Shown here: positions 1 through 8,686 of the stretch, piece after piece
How the letters are laid out: each line of letters begins with the position of its first letter
Numbering within the stretch: the first letter of the stretch is position 1
Assembly: GCA_023406915.1 (NCBI GenBank)
Contig: JAEXTR010000151.1
Span: 1 to 22,569 of the forward strand
Direction: 5' to 3'
From: Bacteroidota bacterium
GTDB taxonomy: Bacteria; Bacteroidota; Ignavibacteria; Ignavibacteriales; Ignavibacteriaceae
DNA: 22,569 nucleotides
Notes under the pieces: model-generated
Told to the model about the DNA's origin: nothing
The model's database searches: none
The model's input: the letters and a program-made list of their open reading frames with translations, nothing else
Position numbers and translations under genes: made by a program

Positions 1-2
1 TT

Positions 3-1730
3 ATCTCTGCACAGGCAGTCTTCATTAAAGGTGGCGATCAGTGGAATTATGTGAACTACTGGAAGAATACAAAAACTGCTGCTGCGTTGCAGGCGGTATT
101 CGCCCGTGGTGGAGTTCTGTCAGGCACCAGTGCTGGCGCAATGGTTCTGGGTGAGATCGTCTTCACTGCTGCCAATGGCTCAATTGACACAAAGGATGCA
201 TTGAAGAATCCTTTTGTAAGCAGAATAGCAATTGATGATAATGTTTTTAATCTCCTCCCCAGGGTTCTGTTTGATACTCATTTTATTGAGTGTGCAAGAT
301 TCGGTAGACTGCCTGTTTTCATGCAGAAGTATTATTTCACCTCCGGACGAAATATTCTGGGCATTGGGATTGATGATGCCACTGCTGTTTGTATTGATAC
401 ACTGGGGATTGCTGAGGTCTTCGGAACCGGTGCGGTTTCTTTTTTTTATTCAAAGAGCCCAAACACGTATCAGCGGTCAGGTAATCAGTTTACCATAAAT
501 AACCTTCAGTGTGATCAGTTGACGCAGGGCTGGAAGTTTTCTATACCAGAGCGCAAGGTTGTCCAGGTGCCTGCATCAGCCAGACAGGTTGATACGCTTC
601 GCCCATTGCGGTTTCCATCAACAACAATACTTCTGTCTGGCACGAATGATATTCCTGCTAATCAGCAATTTGCCTTGCCAATGTTCACCCCTATGGTCTC
701 TGGACAAAAAGTTGCGCTGCTTTATAACAGTGGATACCAGAGTGCTGCCAACTCATTGAGCGCTTACTTCTCTTCACAGGGAATCCAAAGTGTGTTTATT
801 CCTCTCTCCGCAGGTGCCCTGCATGCTACTTCACAGGCAGATTCTCTTTCCTCTGCTGGTGCTGCTTGCATCCTGGGTGATACTTTGAATGTAATAGCAC
901 AACTTCGGGATTCAACTACTGCTTTGGGAGGCGTATTCCGACAAAAAACCAGAAATGGGTTTCCATTGATGATGCTGGGAAATGCTGGGAAGCTTGCAGG
1001 ATCAGTATATATGGGCAAGGTGGATGAGAACTCCCTGACAGCCTACCGTGGTCTGATGTCCGTTGAACAGGGACTTTCCCTGTTCGGTGATTTTGTGTTT
1101 CAACCGCTCTGGCTTCAGGAAAGCAGCTTTTATGAGAACCGGACTGCGTCACTTATGTACAGCATGCTGGCATCACGCTCCCGCTTTGGTATCTGGCTTG
1201 ATCAGGGAGATGCAGCAGTTATTGACCCAGCAACAAAAAGAATCCGCACGGTAGGTTCCTTACCCATGTTTCTGCTGGATGCTTCTTCGGTACCATTCGT
1301 TGACTCTTCGTCGCAAGCTGTTGGATCTGGCTATAAACCACGCCAGTGCGCAGCATTTGTTGGTTTGAGGCTGACGGTGTCCTCATTAAGCAGAGAGTAT
1401 GATTTTCTGACGCGTGGAGTAGTCACCAGTTTGAATGAAGTTGAATCTGTCGCAACCATGCGTAAGTCAGCCAGTCTTGCGTGCTATCCTAACCCCTTCA
1501 ATGCGGGTACTAATATCAGGGTAGAGATCGCAAAACCAAGCGATTATACAATCAGAGTATGGAATGTTTTGGGTGAGCAGGTTGCACAGATCTTTGCAGG
1601 ATTTCTTTCACCCGGGATCTATTCTTATGTAGTTTCATCGCAGTATTTTTCTGCCTCATCCGGCGTATATTTTGTATCTGTATTTTCCGGAGAAGGCTCC
1701 GTAACCCAAAAAATCATTCAGATGAAGTGA
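3..1730 (+). CDS. Cyanophycinase-like S51 peptidase with T9SS sorting domain (5' partial)
   Basis: The reading frame is open from the window start, so the N-terminus is missing; 575 residues are visible (numbered from position 3). Residues 1-150 are the second half of an S51/cyanophycinase fold: a GGDQ motif at about 10-13, the GTSAGA nucleophile elbow with Ser43, the DTHF...GRL motif with His93, and a GIGIDDATA motif where cyanophycinases usually have GIGIDE. Residues about 205-430 resemble a second S51 domain in which the elbow has become LGNAGKLAG, the His position is Leu and the acidic position is Gln, so it is probably inactive. The last 80 residues, starting at CYPNPFNAG, are a T9SS type A sorting domain. 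Known family members hydrolyse the Asp-Arg polymer cyanophycin or small peptides. The inferred role is an exported or surface-attached exopeptidase. A GTG at 51 is only an internal codon. The M14 peptidase gene follows after 7 nt, probably in the same operon. Confidence 0.82.
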   Translation: MSAQAVFIKGGDQWNYVNYWKNTKTAAALQAVFARGGVLSGTSAGAMVLGEIVFTAANGSIDTKDALKNPFVSRIAIDDNVFNLLPRVLFDTHFIECARFGRLPVFMQKYYFTSGRNILGIGIDDATAVCIDTLGIAEVFGTGAVSFFYSKSPNTYQRSGNQFTINNLQCDQLTQGWKFSIPERKVVQVPASARQVDTLRPLRFPSTTILLSGTNDIPANQQFALPMFTPMVSGQKVALLYNSGYQSAANSLSAYFSSQGIQSVFIPLSAGALHATSQADSLSSAGAACILGDTLNVIAQLRDSTTALGGVFRQKTRNGFPLMMLGNAGKLAGSVYMGKVDENSLTAYRGLMSVEQGLSLFGDFVFQPLWLQESSFYENRTASLMYSMLASRSRFGIWLDQGDAAVIDPATKRIRTVGSLPMFLLDASSVPFVDSSSQAVGSGYKPRQCAAFVGLRLTVSSLSREYDFLTRGVVTSLNEVESVATMRKSASLACYPNPFNAGTNIRVEIAKPSDYTIRVWNVLGEQVAQIFAGFLSPGIYSYVVSSQYFSASSGVYFVSVFSGEGSVTQKIIQMK

Positions 1731-1737
1731 GTATTCT

Positions 1738-3237
1738 ATGAACATCCGAATTACTATGATCGGTTTCCTGTTATCACTTGTAACAGCAGTAACTTCTGCT
1801 CAGATTACACCCCCGAAAACTCCTCTTGAGCTGAAGGCATACACTTCACTTACCTCTCATTTTGAGATGACCTACTACCTCCGTATGCTTGCTTCATTTA
1901 ATCCGAAAATGAAGCTGGATATTATAGGGAAATCTGAGGGTGGGAGAGATATCTATTGCGTCCGTATTTCTGAAACGGAATTTGGAGCCGATAACTCAAA
2001 ACTGAAGGTACTCCTCTTCGCGCAACAGCATGGCGATGAGCCCTCAGGAAAAGAAGGACTCCTCCTTCTGTTGAGAGATGTTTCAGTGGGGAAGTATGAT
2101 GAATTGCTTAAGGTAGCCGATGTAATGGTTGTTCCGCAGGTGAACCCCGATGGAGCCGAATTACAGAAACGTAGGAATGGGCAGGATGCTGATCTGAACA
2201 GAAATCATTTGATTCTCACACAAAATGAAAGTGCAGCCCTGCATCATCTCTTTAACCGATGGCTCCCCCATGTAACTCTGGATGTCCATGAGTATTCCCC
2301 CTTCGGCAAGGACTGGATTGAATATGGTTTTCGGAAAGACTTTGATGAGCAATTCGGAACGCTGACGAATCCGAACGCAGATGCGGATATCGTAGAATGT
2401 ATGAAAAATGAATTTCTTCCTTTTATTGAAAGCTATCTGAATAGCAGGGCGGTTTCTTTTCACCAGTACATTGTCGGTGGGCCACCAAATATCGAACGCC
2501 TCCGGTATAGTACAGTAGATATTAATGATGGCAGGCAGTCACTCGGAATAAGAGGTACATTCTCTATGATCCTTGAAGGGAAGAATGGGATCGATTCACT
2601 CGACAGGATTCAGGAACGAAGCGAAAAGCAATATGCAGCGGTTGCAGGATATCTTGAGTTTATCCAAACGCATCATCAGAAAATAAAGGACATGGTTACG
2701 AATGCCCGGAATCATTTGACCAACGCTCAGTTTGATTATGTGTATACACAGATGGAACATGTTGCTTCTGATGCTCCTCTTGAGATGAATCTGTTGGACG
2801 TTGGTGATAATACTATGAAAAAAACAACAGTCTACAATTATCATCCTGTTGTTCAACCTCTGGATAGTGTGAAGGCACCACTGGGCTATCTTCTACCTGC
2901 GAATGACAGTAGATTCAAAGCACTGATGAGAAAGCACTATCTTCAGTCTGAACCGGCAGATATGAACAAATTTGGAAAACTTCAGCAGTACCGGATTAGC
3001 AAAGTTACAAAGATCGAAAGGGAAGGGGAGATGATTCTTTTCCCTGAATTACTAACTGAAGAAATCGATGCAGCTCAGATACAGGGTAATTACCTGTTCG
3101 TACCATTAAAACAACTCTCGTCTAAATGGCTCATGCTCGCATTCGAGCCGCAGTCAATGATTGGATTGGTACAGTATCCTGAGTATAATGACTTGTTGAA
3201 AGAGGGGAGTATCTACCCTGTAATTCGTGTGCACTGA
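1738..3237 (+). CDS. Secreted M14-family zinc carboxypeptidase
   Basis: This is a 499-residue protein with a signal peptide (about 1-21, ending TAVTSA|Q). The M14 zinc site is visible: HGDE (His98, Glu101) and the third ligand His184 in LDVHEY. The NR pair at 154-155 in DADLNRN matches the substrate-carboxylate-binding Asn-Arg of carboxypeptidase A, and Glu280 in SMILEGKNG is the best candidate for the catalytic Glu. Residues about 310-499 form an additional domain that I do not recognise. There is no T9SS sorting domain, so the protein should stay in the periplasm or be released by another route. The gene starts 7 nt after the stop of the cyanophycinase-like gene, with only a weak AAGTGAG ribosome site overlapping that stop, which suggests translational coupling. 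The inferred role is trimming C-terminal residues from peptides; substrate specificity cannot be read from the sequence. Confidence 0.85.
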   Translation: MNIRITMIGFLLSLVTAVTSAQITPPKTPLELKAYTSLTSHFEMTYYLRMLASFNPKMKLDIIGKSEGGRDIYCVRISETEFGADNSKLKVLLFAQQHGDEPSGKEGLLLLLRDVSVGKYDELLKVADVMVVPQVNPDGAELQKRRNGQDADLNRNHLILTQNESAALHHLFNRWLPHVTLDVHEYSPFGKDWIEYGFRKDFDEQFGTLTNPNADADIVECMKNEFLPFIESYLNSRAVSFHQYIVGGPPNIERLRYSTVDINDGRQSLGIRGTFSMILEGKNGIDSLDRIQERSEKQYAAVAGYLEFIQTHHQKIKDMVTNARNHLTNAQFDYVYTQMEHVASDAPLEMNLLDVGDNTMKKTTVYNYHPVVQPLDSVKAPLGYLLPANDSRFKALMRKHYLQSEPADMNKFGKLQQYRISKVTKIEREGEMILFPELLTEEIDAAQIQGNYLFVPLKQLSSKWLMLAFEPQSMIGLVQYPEYNDLLKEGSIYPVIRVH

Positions 3238-3243
3238 AAGTTA

Positions 3244-3274
3244 ATGCCCGGAAGTGGGACACACCGCCGGGCAT
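3244..3274. terminator. Hairpin between convergent genes
   Basis: A perfect 8-bp stem (ATGCCCGG / CCGGGCAT) encloses a 15-nt loop and lies between the stop codons of the convergent M14 peptidase and META lipoprotein genes. There is no strong T-run on either side, so it may act as a bidirectional or 3'-end-protecting structure rather than a classical intrinsic terminator. Confidence 0.55.
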
Positions 3275-3279
3275 ACAAT

Positions 3280-3690
3280 TCATTTCATCATCGAACATGT
3301 AATCAATGGCTTCTCATTCTCAAGGAAGATAAGATTACCATCCTGCAATCGGTAGGAGGTCACTTTACGCAGTGCTGAAAAGAATGCTGTTTCTGTATTG
3401 ATATCAGGACACATCATCTTAGTCGAAGCTACCTGATCAAACGTAATACTATTTTCACCCAGGTTATATCCGGCGGTGAACATGTTACAGGCTGCCCTGC
3501 CTGATACGGTATTCGGATCGGTTGAAAACCTGAGTGTAACTCTGCCAGTGAAAGGCGAATCAAGCCCGTCAATTGAAGTCACAATCCATTCGTTATTCAG
3601 CAGCTCATCCTCTGGCACAAATACAGCAATACTATTACACCCTGCAAAAATGAAAAGTAAAAGTAATACTGCTGGAATGATTATTCTCAT
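3280..3690 (-). CDS. Lipoprotein with HslJ-like META domain
   Basis: This is a 136-residue protein with a lipoprotein signal peptide: a hydrophobic stretch from 3 to 15 and a lipobox ending FAGC (Cys18). Residues about 32-130 match the META/HslJ domain (DUF306): an NNEWIVTSIDG start, the SGRAACNMFTAGY motif, the ASTKMMCPD motif, an E..F...L helix and a final strand RLQDGNLIFLEN. HslJ-type proteins are envelope proteins linked to novobiocin or heat stress in Escherichia coli; their biochemical role is unknown. An AGAAAG-like ribosome site lies just upstream of the ATG. It is 77 nt downstream of the propeller gene on the same strand and may be co-transcribed with it. The protein is predicted to be anchored in a membrane facing the periplasm or the surface. 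Confidence 0.8.
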   Translation of the reverse strand: MRIIIPAVLLLLFIFAGCNSIAVFVPEDELLNNEWIVTSIDGLDSPFTGRVTLRFSTDPNTVSGRAACNMFTAGYNLGENSITFDQVASTKMMCPDINTETAFFSALRKVTSYRLQDGNLIFLENEKPLITCSMMK

Positions 3691-3767
3691 ATTATTTCTT
3701 TCTATTACGATATGTCTATTGGTTTCTGATTATACAAGATTCCACGCTCCAAAGTTCCTGTCATATT

Positions 3768-5411
3768 TTATCTCATCAGCACCATTTTAATTGTCGACTG
3801 TTGAACATTACCATTTTGAATACTGGCAGATTTCACAGTACAGAAGTAGATACCTGAAGGTAACTCGTTACCCTGGAATGGCTGCTGATGCTCACCAGCA
3901 GGGACATTATTCTTTTTGATTGATAATACTTCCTCACCCAATAATGTGTGAACAGTAATAAATACATCAGATTGCTCTGGTATCTGGTATCTGATTGTTG
4001 TTTCCGGATTGAATGGATTTGGGTAGTTCTGCAAAAGTCGAAACGAGGAGGGTATAGTACTTGTCTCTATAGAAGTTGTTGGGTCGGTTATCTTTGCAAT
4101 ATAAAATGCCTGCTTGCCACTAACAGGTCTGCTTCCACCTATCAGGTAGTTTCCTCCACCAAGTGGCAGAATCTTTGCAATATAAAAAGGAAAATATGGG
4201 CTTACACCAGCAATCGGAAATGCATATCTGAACAACTCCTGACCCGTACGGGTATATCGCACAAGATAACTTCTGCCGAGGGTATCCATTGCACCACAAT
4301 AAATATTGTAATCGGCATCGGTCATGAGGACATCTCCCGAAAAGAGAGTCGGATCCTGAATTGACCATTGAATCTCATTTGCCTGACTGAGCTTCATCAG
4401 GGCAAACTGATTATTGAGTGTACCAGCAATAACTATTTGACCGCCGGCATCTAATCGGATATCATGGATATCATGATTATGAAGCGCGTTTGGCTTGGGG
4501 AACTTCCTCTGCCATACAATCGTGCCCCCTGGGTCCAGTTTTGTAAGAAAAACGGTGGTAGTATCTGTGGAAGGTATCGTTTCAGCATACAGCTTCGATA
4601 TAATAAGGAGATTTCCATCACTGGTCTTTATAATTTTTTGCACATACGAACTGAGATTATCAGCCGCATGGGTGAGTAGATTGGTTTTCCATACGAACTG
4701 ACCAGAATTGTCGATCTTCACGATGCTCAGGGATTCAGTTGCTGGGCTGACGTTACTATTACGGGTTGTTGCACCTGTAAACAATTCCTGGGTTGAAGGG
4801 TCTAAAAATCCAGTATGAGCATTGCTCCTTATGTTTACAGCAGGGTCTGAACTGATAATCGAAGCACTTGAGTCAATTCTGGTTCCCTGATCCGTCATTT
4901 TGATTCGCCACGCCACTTTTGACTCAACTCCACCAATATAGTAATATCCATAATGATCGCAATAAAACTGATTAGATGAACCTGCAATATTATCTCCACC
5001 GAGGTAATAGGTGAAATTATTTCCGAAAAGCTTATTCCCATCCTTGTCATACTTTGCATAGACAAATGAGGGATTGTAAATCGACACATCGGCTCCCCGC
5101 ACACCCATAAAGATATCTCGGTTACTATTTGTGTAAAGCCCAATAGGCTCATCAGACCAGCCAAGATCATAGAGCTTGTTCCAGATCAATTCTCCGCCTG
5201 GTGAAAACTTCGCCAGTGAGACATTCATGTAACTGATACTGGTATGGTAGGTGCTTCCGGCTGCAATGATGTTGCCATCGTAATCTGTGATCATCAGATC
5301 AAGCTCTTCATTGTTGAAGCCGCTGCTGCTCCAGGATTTTTCCCATTGCAATATAAATTGGGGGAATGATTGAAAGGTGATAAGAAGAAAGAGTACGATA
5401 AAGGATTTCAT
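3768..5411 (-). CDS. Secreted beta-propeller protein with T9SS sorting domain
   Basis: A start at 5411 is preferred over the more upstream ATG (5459): it gives a clean signal peptide (MKSFIVLFLLITFQSFPQ) and has an AAAGGA ribosome site 8 nt upstream. The product is 547 residues. The body consists of SBBP-like repeats of the type 'D..GNI..AG......L.K..PGGE..W', for example LAKFSPGGELIWNK, VKIDNSGQFVWK and LTKLDPGGTIVWQR, consistent with one beta-propeller of six to seven blades. The last ~85 residues, from LLQNYPNPFNPETTIRY, are a T9SS type A sorting domain ending KMVLMR. No catalytic motif is visible; such proteins are usually cell-surface or extracellular, with binding or structural roles. 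It is transcribed divergently from the 14-repeat propeller gene. Confidence 0.78.
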   Translation of the reverse strand: MKSFIVLFLLITFQSFPQFILQWEKSWSSSGFNNEELDLMITDYDGNIIAAGSTYHTSISYMNVSLAKFSPGGELIWNKLYDLGWSDEPIGLYTNSNRDIFMGVRGADVSIYNPSFVYAKYDKDGNKLFGNNFTYYLGGDNIAGSSNQFYCDHYGYYYIGGVESKVAWRIKMTDQGTRIDSSASIISSDPAVNIRSNAHTGFLDPSTQELFTGATTRNSNVSPATESLSIVKIDNSGQFVWKTNLLTHAADNLSSYVQKIIKTSDGNLLIISKLYAETIPSTDTTTVFLTKLDPGGTIVWQRKFPKPNALHNHDIHDIRLDAGGQIVIAGTLNNQFALMKLSQANEIQWSIQDPTLFSGDVLMTDADYNIYCGAMDTLGRSYLVRYTRTGQELFRYAFPIAGVSPYFPFYIAKILPLGGGNYLIGGSRPVSGKQAFYIAKITDPTTSIETSTIPSSFRLLQNYPNPFNPETTIRYQIPEQSDVFITVHTLLGEEVLSIKKNNVPAGEHQQPFQGNELPSGIYFCTVKSASIQNGNVQQSTIKMVLMR

Positions 5412-5735
5412 ATTGATTTCCTTTCTGATAGTGATGTGCAACGGAAGAATACAGGGCAATGGTCTATATGATTTCAGGTTTGCCTCGTATTTCTTTGATT
5501 TCTAATTATAATAAAGGGATAACTGATTTAAAATGCAACCAGTATCGAATTCAGTTGATACAGCACACATCAATTGTAGTCAATCGATACTATATGGAAA
5601 TAAGGTAAAAAGTGAATCTGTATTGGCAAATGATGTGTTGTAGGTCAAATAATCTATGATATGTGATGAACATTAGCGATAAAAAATTAAATATCTCTTA
5701 TTTTTACTAATGAACTTTATTCACTCACAATCACC
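5412..5735. promoter_or_regulatory. Divergent AT-rich intergenic region
   Basis: This 324-nt region holds no convincing gene. It separates two divergent T9SS propeller genes and must contain both promoters. On the minus strand a TATAAT (around 5503-5508) with an upstream TTTAAA at 16-nt spacing is a weak sigma-70-type candidate. An 8-bp inverted repeat, AGTATCGA (5541-5548) and TCGATACT (5584-5591), with an overlapping GTATC...GATAC pair at 5542-5561, could be an operator. Confidence 0.4.
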
Positions 5736-8534
5736 ATGAAAACAATGCATAAATTAGCATCACATCCTCTCAGAAGAGTTCTTTCACTTTTCGTTCTGTC
5801 TATCTCTTTATCGGTTTCAGTTCTGTTTGCCCAACCCGATGATCCGGGAAGGGAAATGTGGGTAACTCAGTTAACATCTGCAAACCCATATATCGGAAAT
5901 GTAACCTCAATTGCAGTCTCCGGAAACAACACCTTTATCGGTGGTAACTTCGATTATATTGGTCCGAACACAGGTAGTGCAGCGAAACTTACAACTTCTT
6001 CCCTCGTCCCCAATCTTACCTTCCCTTTGGTAAATGGTGATGTGGAGGTGATCGTGCCCGATGGTGCTGGTGGTTGGTATATCGGTGGCACATTTACAAA
6101 AGTTGGTACAACGTCAAGATCCAGGGCTGCAAGAATTAATAGTGATGGCTCACTTCACGCGTGGAACCCGAATCTCTCAAGGAGCTCTGGTGTTGCTTCT
6201 GTAAGAACAATCGTTGTGGCATCCGATGGTGTTTATTTGGGTGGGGACTTTGATCAGGTCGGTGCTACTCCAAGAGCGAACCTCGTGAAATTGGATAAAT
6301 CTGATGCTTCAATCATCAGCGGTTGGACTGGTACTGCAAACTCAACTGTCTATGCACTTGCATTGAGCAATGATGCTAACTCCATTTTTATCGGTGGAAG
6401 CTTTTGGGAGCTGAATGGTGCTGCACAACAACGCTTTGGTAAGTTAAGCACAGCAACTGGTTCAAAACAGGATGCCCCCAACTTTGACAATCATGTATAT
6501 TCTATAGCAACAAGTAGTGGCTCTGTATATGTGGGTGGTGTCTTCGAGAATGTCACTCCGGTAAGTGGCTCTTTTACCAGCCGTCGTTCACTCTGCAAAA
6601 TAAATGAAGCCGGAACTACACTCTACACAACCTTTCCTGAAGTCAATACTCCATTTGGCACAGTAGAGGCCATCGTCATAAATGGTAACGATATGTATGT
6701 CGGCGGTGGTTTTACTCAGATCGGTGGACAAACCCTAACAAGCGTTGCCAAGATTGATCTTACTGCTAATGCTGGTGATGGTGGTGTCGTGAGTTCTGGC
6801 TCCTGGAATGCAAACATCTTCTCAAGCGCTGTGTATGACCTAGCAATCGCAGGTTCCCATCTCTATCTGGGTGGGGACTTCTATATGGTTAGTGGACAGG
6901 ATCGCCGCTATACTGCGCGTGTTGCTCTTACGGATGGAGCACTGGATAATACCTGGAAATCACACGCAGGATATCGGGTATACACAATCGGTGTCAATGG
7001 AACTGATCTCTATCTTGGGGGCGGTTTTATGTCATTGGGAGGTTTCCCGGTGAAGAATATTGCAAAGATTGATAATCAAACCGGTGCAGGGTTTCCCGAC
7101 TGGACACCTGTTGTTGATCAGCCTGTGTACTCAATAGCAGTTGATGGTAATGGTGATGTTTTCATCGGTGGTAGTTTTATAAATGTGAATAGTACAACGA
7201 GGTATAGGGTTGCAAAAATCAATGCTGATGGCACACTAGCTGCGTGGAACCCATCCCCCCCTAGTAATACTGTAAACGCCATGCTCCTTGCTGGCAGCTA
7301 CCTTTATATCGGAGGTACTTTTACTAATGTAGGTGGTTCTGGCACGTACCAGTATCTTGCTAAGTATGATGCTACTACAGGTGATCTGCAAAATTGGACG
7401 CCTGGAATTGACGGTGCAATCTATACTCTTGCACTTAGCGGAGACGGATTATCTTTATATGCTGGTGGTGCATTCTCAACTCCCCGGAATAGGGTTGCAA
7501 AAATCTCATTGGCGAATGCAACTATTGATGCATGGGATGCAGGTATTACGACCGGATCCAATGTAAGAGAGATTGCCGTGAATGGAGGATACGTATATAT
7601 CGGTGGTTCGTTCTCGCAACTCAGCGGCTCCTCGAGAGTAGCCCTAGCAAAATTGGCAGAATCAGACGCAGCTCTCCAGTCATGGAATGCAAATATTTCC
7701 AGCGGCGCAACTATCACTGCACTTGCTGTTACAGCAACGGGAGTCTACTTTGGTGGCACTTTCACAACTGTTGGTGGTACAGGTAGGGTCAATATCGCAA
7801 AATGTGCTGCAACCGATGCTGCACTGCAATCATGGTATCCTGTGTTAAGTAATAGCACATACAGAGATGTAAATGTGTTAGCCACCTCTGGTGATGATGT
7901 ATATATGGGTGGGTACTTCTCTCTTATGAAAGACCTGCCACAAAACTCACTTGCGATCTTTACGCTCAGAGCACTTCCGGTGGAACTGACTTCATTCACT
8001 GCCTCTGTGGAAAGTGGTAATGTGACTCTCCAATGGTCAACTGCAACCGAAGTGAATAATTACGGATTCGAAGTCGAACGATCAGCAGACAATGGCGTCT
8101 CCTTCCGGAAAATCGGCTTCGTTCAGGGCAACGGAAACTCTAACGCACCGAAATCATACTCATTCATTGACGCTCCTCTTTCTGGCAAGTATCAGTACCG
8201 TCTGAAACAGCTGGATAATGATGGTTCGTACACCTATACTCCTACCATTGTAGTGGATTGTAATACGTCATTCGACTACGCACTCCACCAGAACTACCCG
8301 AATCCATTCAACCCAGAAACAGTTATATCTTTCTCCCTTCCCGTTTCATCACACATTAAGCTTACAATCTTTAATGCGTTGGGTGAAGCTGTCGCTCACT
8401 TACTCGATAAACCTATGCAGAGTGGACATCACTCAGTTACCTTTAACGCCACAAACCTACCGGCAGGGGTCTATTTCTGTAAGATGCAATCAGATGACTT
8501 TTCATCCGTAAAAAAACTTCTGTTATTGAAATGA
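5736..8534 (+). CDS. Large T9SS-exported protein with 14 propeller repeats
   Basis: This is a 932-residue protein. Residues 1-32 form a long signal peptide ending VLFAQ. Residues about 45-745 contain 14 copies of a repeat whose core is (Y/F)(I/L/V)GG.F..(V/L/I)G; the GG pairs fall at about 69, 117, 169, 220, 267, 323, 379, 428, 478, 526, 577, 623, 673 and 725, a period of 46-56 residues. This is a DUF5122/delta-60-like propeller pattern; 14 blades would suit two seven-bladed propellers. Residues 747-845 form the LPVELTSF module found in many T9SS cargo proteins (Fn3-like, inferred), and 850-932 are the T9SS type A sorting domain (HQNYPNPFNPETVISF). No catalytic residues stand out. No Shine-Dalgarno is visible before the ATG; a second in-frame ATG lies 9 nt downstream. 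Confidence 0.82.
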   Translation: MKTMHKLASHPLRRVLSLFVLSISLSVSVLFAQPDDPGREMWVTQLTSANPYIGNVTSIAVSGNNTFIGGNFDYIGPNTGSAAKLTTSSLVPNLTFPLVNGDVEVIVPDGAGGWYIGGTFTKVGTTSRSRAARINSDGSLHAWNPNLSRSSGVASVRTIVVASDGVYLGGDFDQVGATPRANLVKLDKSDASIISGWTGTANSTVYALALSNDANSIFIGGSFWELNGAAQQRFGKLSTATGSKQDAPNFDNHVYSIATSSGSVYVGGVFENVTPVSGSFTSRRSLCKINEAGTTLYTTFPEVNTPFGTVEAIVINGNDMYVGGGFTQIGGQTLTSVAKIDLTANAGDGGVVSSGSWNANIFSSAVYDLAIAGSHLYLGGDFYMVSGQDRRYTARVALTDGALDNTWKSHAGYRVYTIGVNGTDLYLGGGFMSLGGFPVKNIAKIDNQTGAGFPDWTPVVDQPVYSIAVDGNGDVFIGGSFINVNSTTRYRVAKINADGTLAAWNPSPPSNTVNAMLLAGSYLYIGGTFTNVGGSGTYQYLAKYDATTGDLQNWTPGIDGAIYTLALSGDGLSLYAGGAFSTPRNRVAKISLANATIDAWDAGITTGSNVREIAVNGGYVYIGGSFSQLSGSSRVALAKLAESDAALQSWNANISSGATITALAVTATGVYFGGTFTTVGGTGRVNIAKCAATDAALQSWYPVLSNSTYRDVNVLATSGDDVYMGGYFSLMKDLPQNSLAIFTLRALPVELTSFTASVESGNVTLQWSTATEVNNYGFEVERSADNGVSFRKIGFVQGNGNSNAPKSYSFIDAPLSGKYQYRLKQLDNDGSYTYTPTIVVDCNTSFDYALHQNYPNPFNPETVISFSLPVSSHIKLTIFNALGEAVAHLLDKPMQSGHHSVTFNATNLPAGVYFCKMQSDDFSSVKKLLLLK

Positions 8535-8543
8535 TTCTTCCCT

Positions 8544-8578
8544 GGGGCAGGCATTCTGTCTGCCCCTCCTTCTTTTCC
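8544..8578 (+). terminator. Intrinsic terminator after the 14-repeat propeller gene
   Basis: GGGGCAG (8544-8550) pairs with CTGCCCC (8560-8566); the stem extends by three pairs, including one G-U, to a TTC loop. It is followed by the T-rich run TCCTTCTTTT. It lies 9 nt after the stop codon. Confidence 0.8.
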
Positions 8579-8604
8579 CTGATTCCTCTCACATTTTCCT
8601 TATC

Positions 8605-8630
8605 TTGAAGTACATTTTTCTGCAAATTTG
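8605..8630 (+). promoter_or_regulatory. Weak Bacteroidota-type promoter candidate for the ABC-F gene
   Basis: A TTG (8605-8607) lies 15 nt before CAAATTTG (8623-8630), one mismatch from the Bacteroidota -7 motif TAnnTTTG and 56 nt before the ATG. The spacing is short, so the support is weak. Confidence 0.25.
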
Positions 8631-8686
8631 CGGTTCCTCATTCTTATTGAGAGCCCATTTTTATTCATCCTTGTAAACTGATTTTT

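Noticed and set aside
3476..3790. 104-codon plus-strand frame opposite the META lipoprotein
   Set aside because: It is antisense to a gene with a signal peptide and clear META motifs and has no features of its own.
5850..7950. CRISPR-like or tandem DNA repeat in the large propeller gene
   Set aside because: The periodicity is at the protein level (GG-x-F blades of 46-56 residues); the DNA copies are diverged and there are no identical direct repeats with unique spacers.
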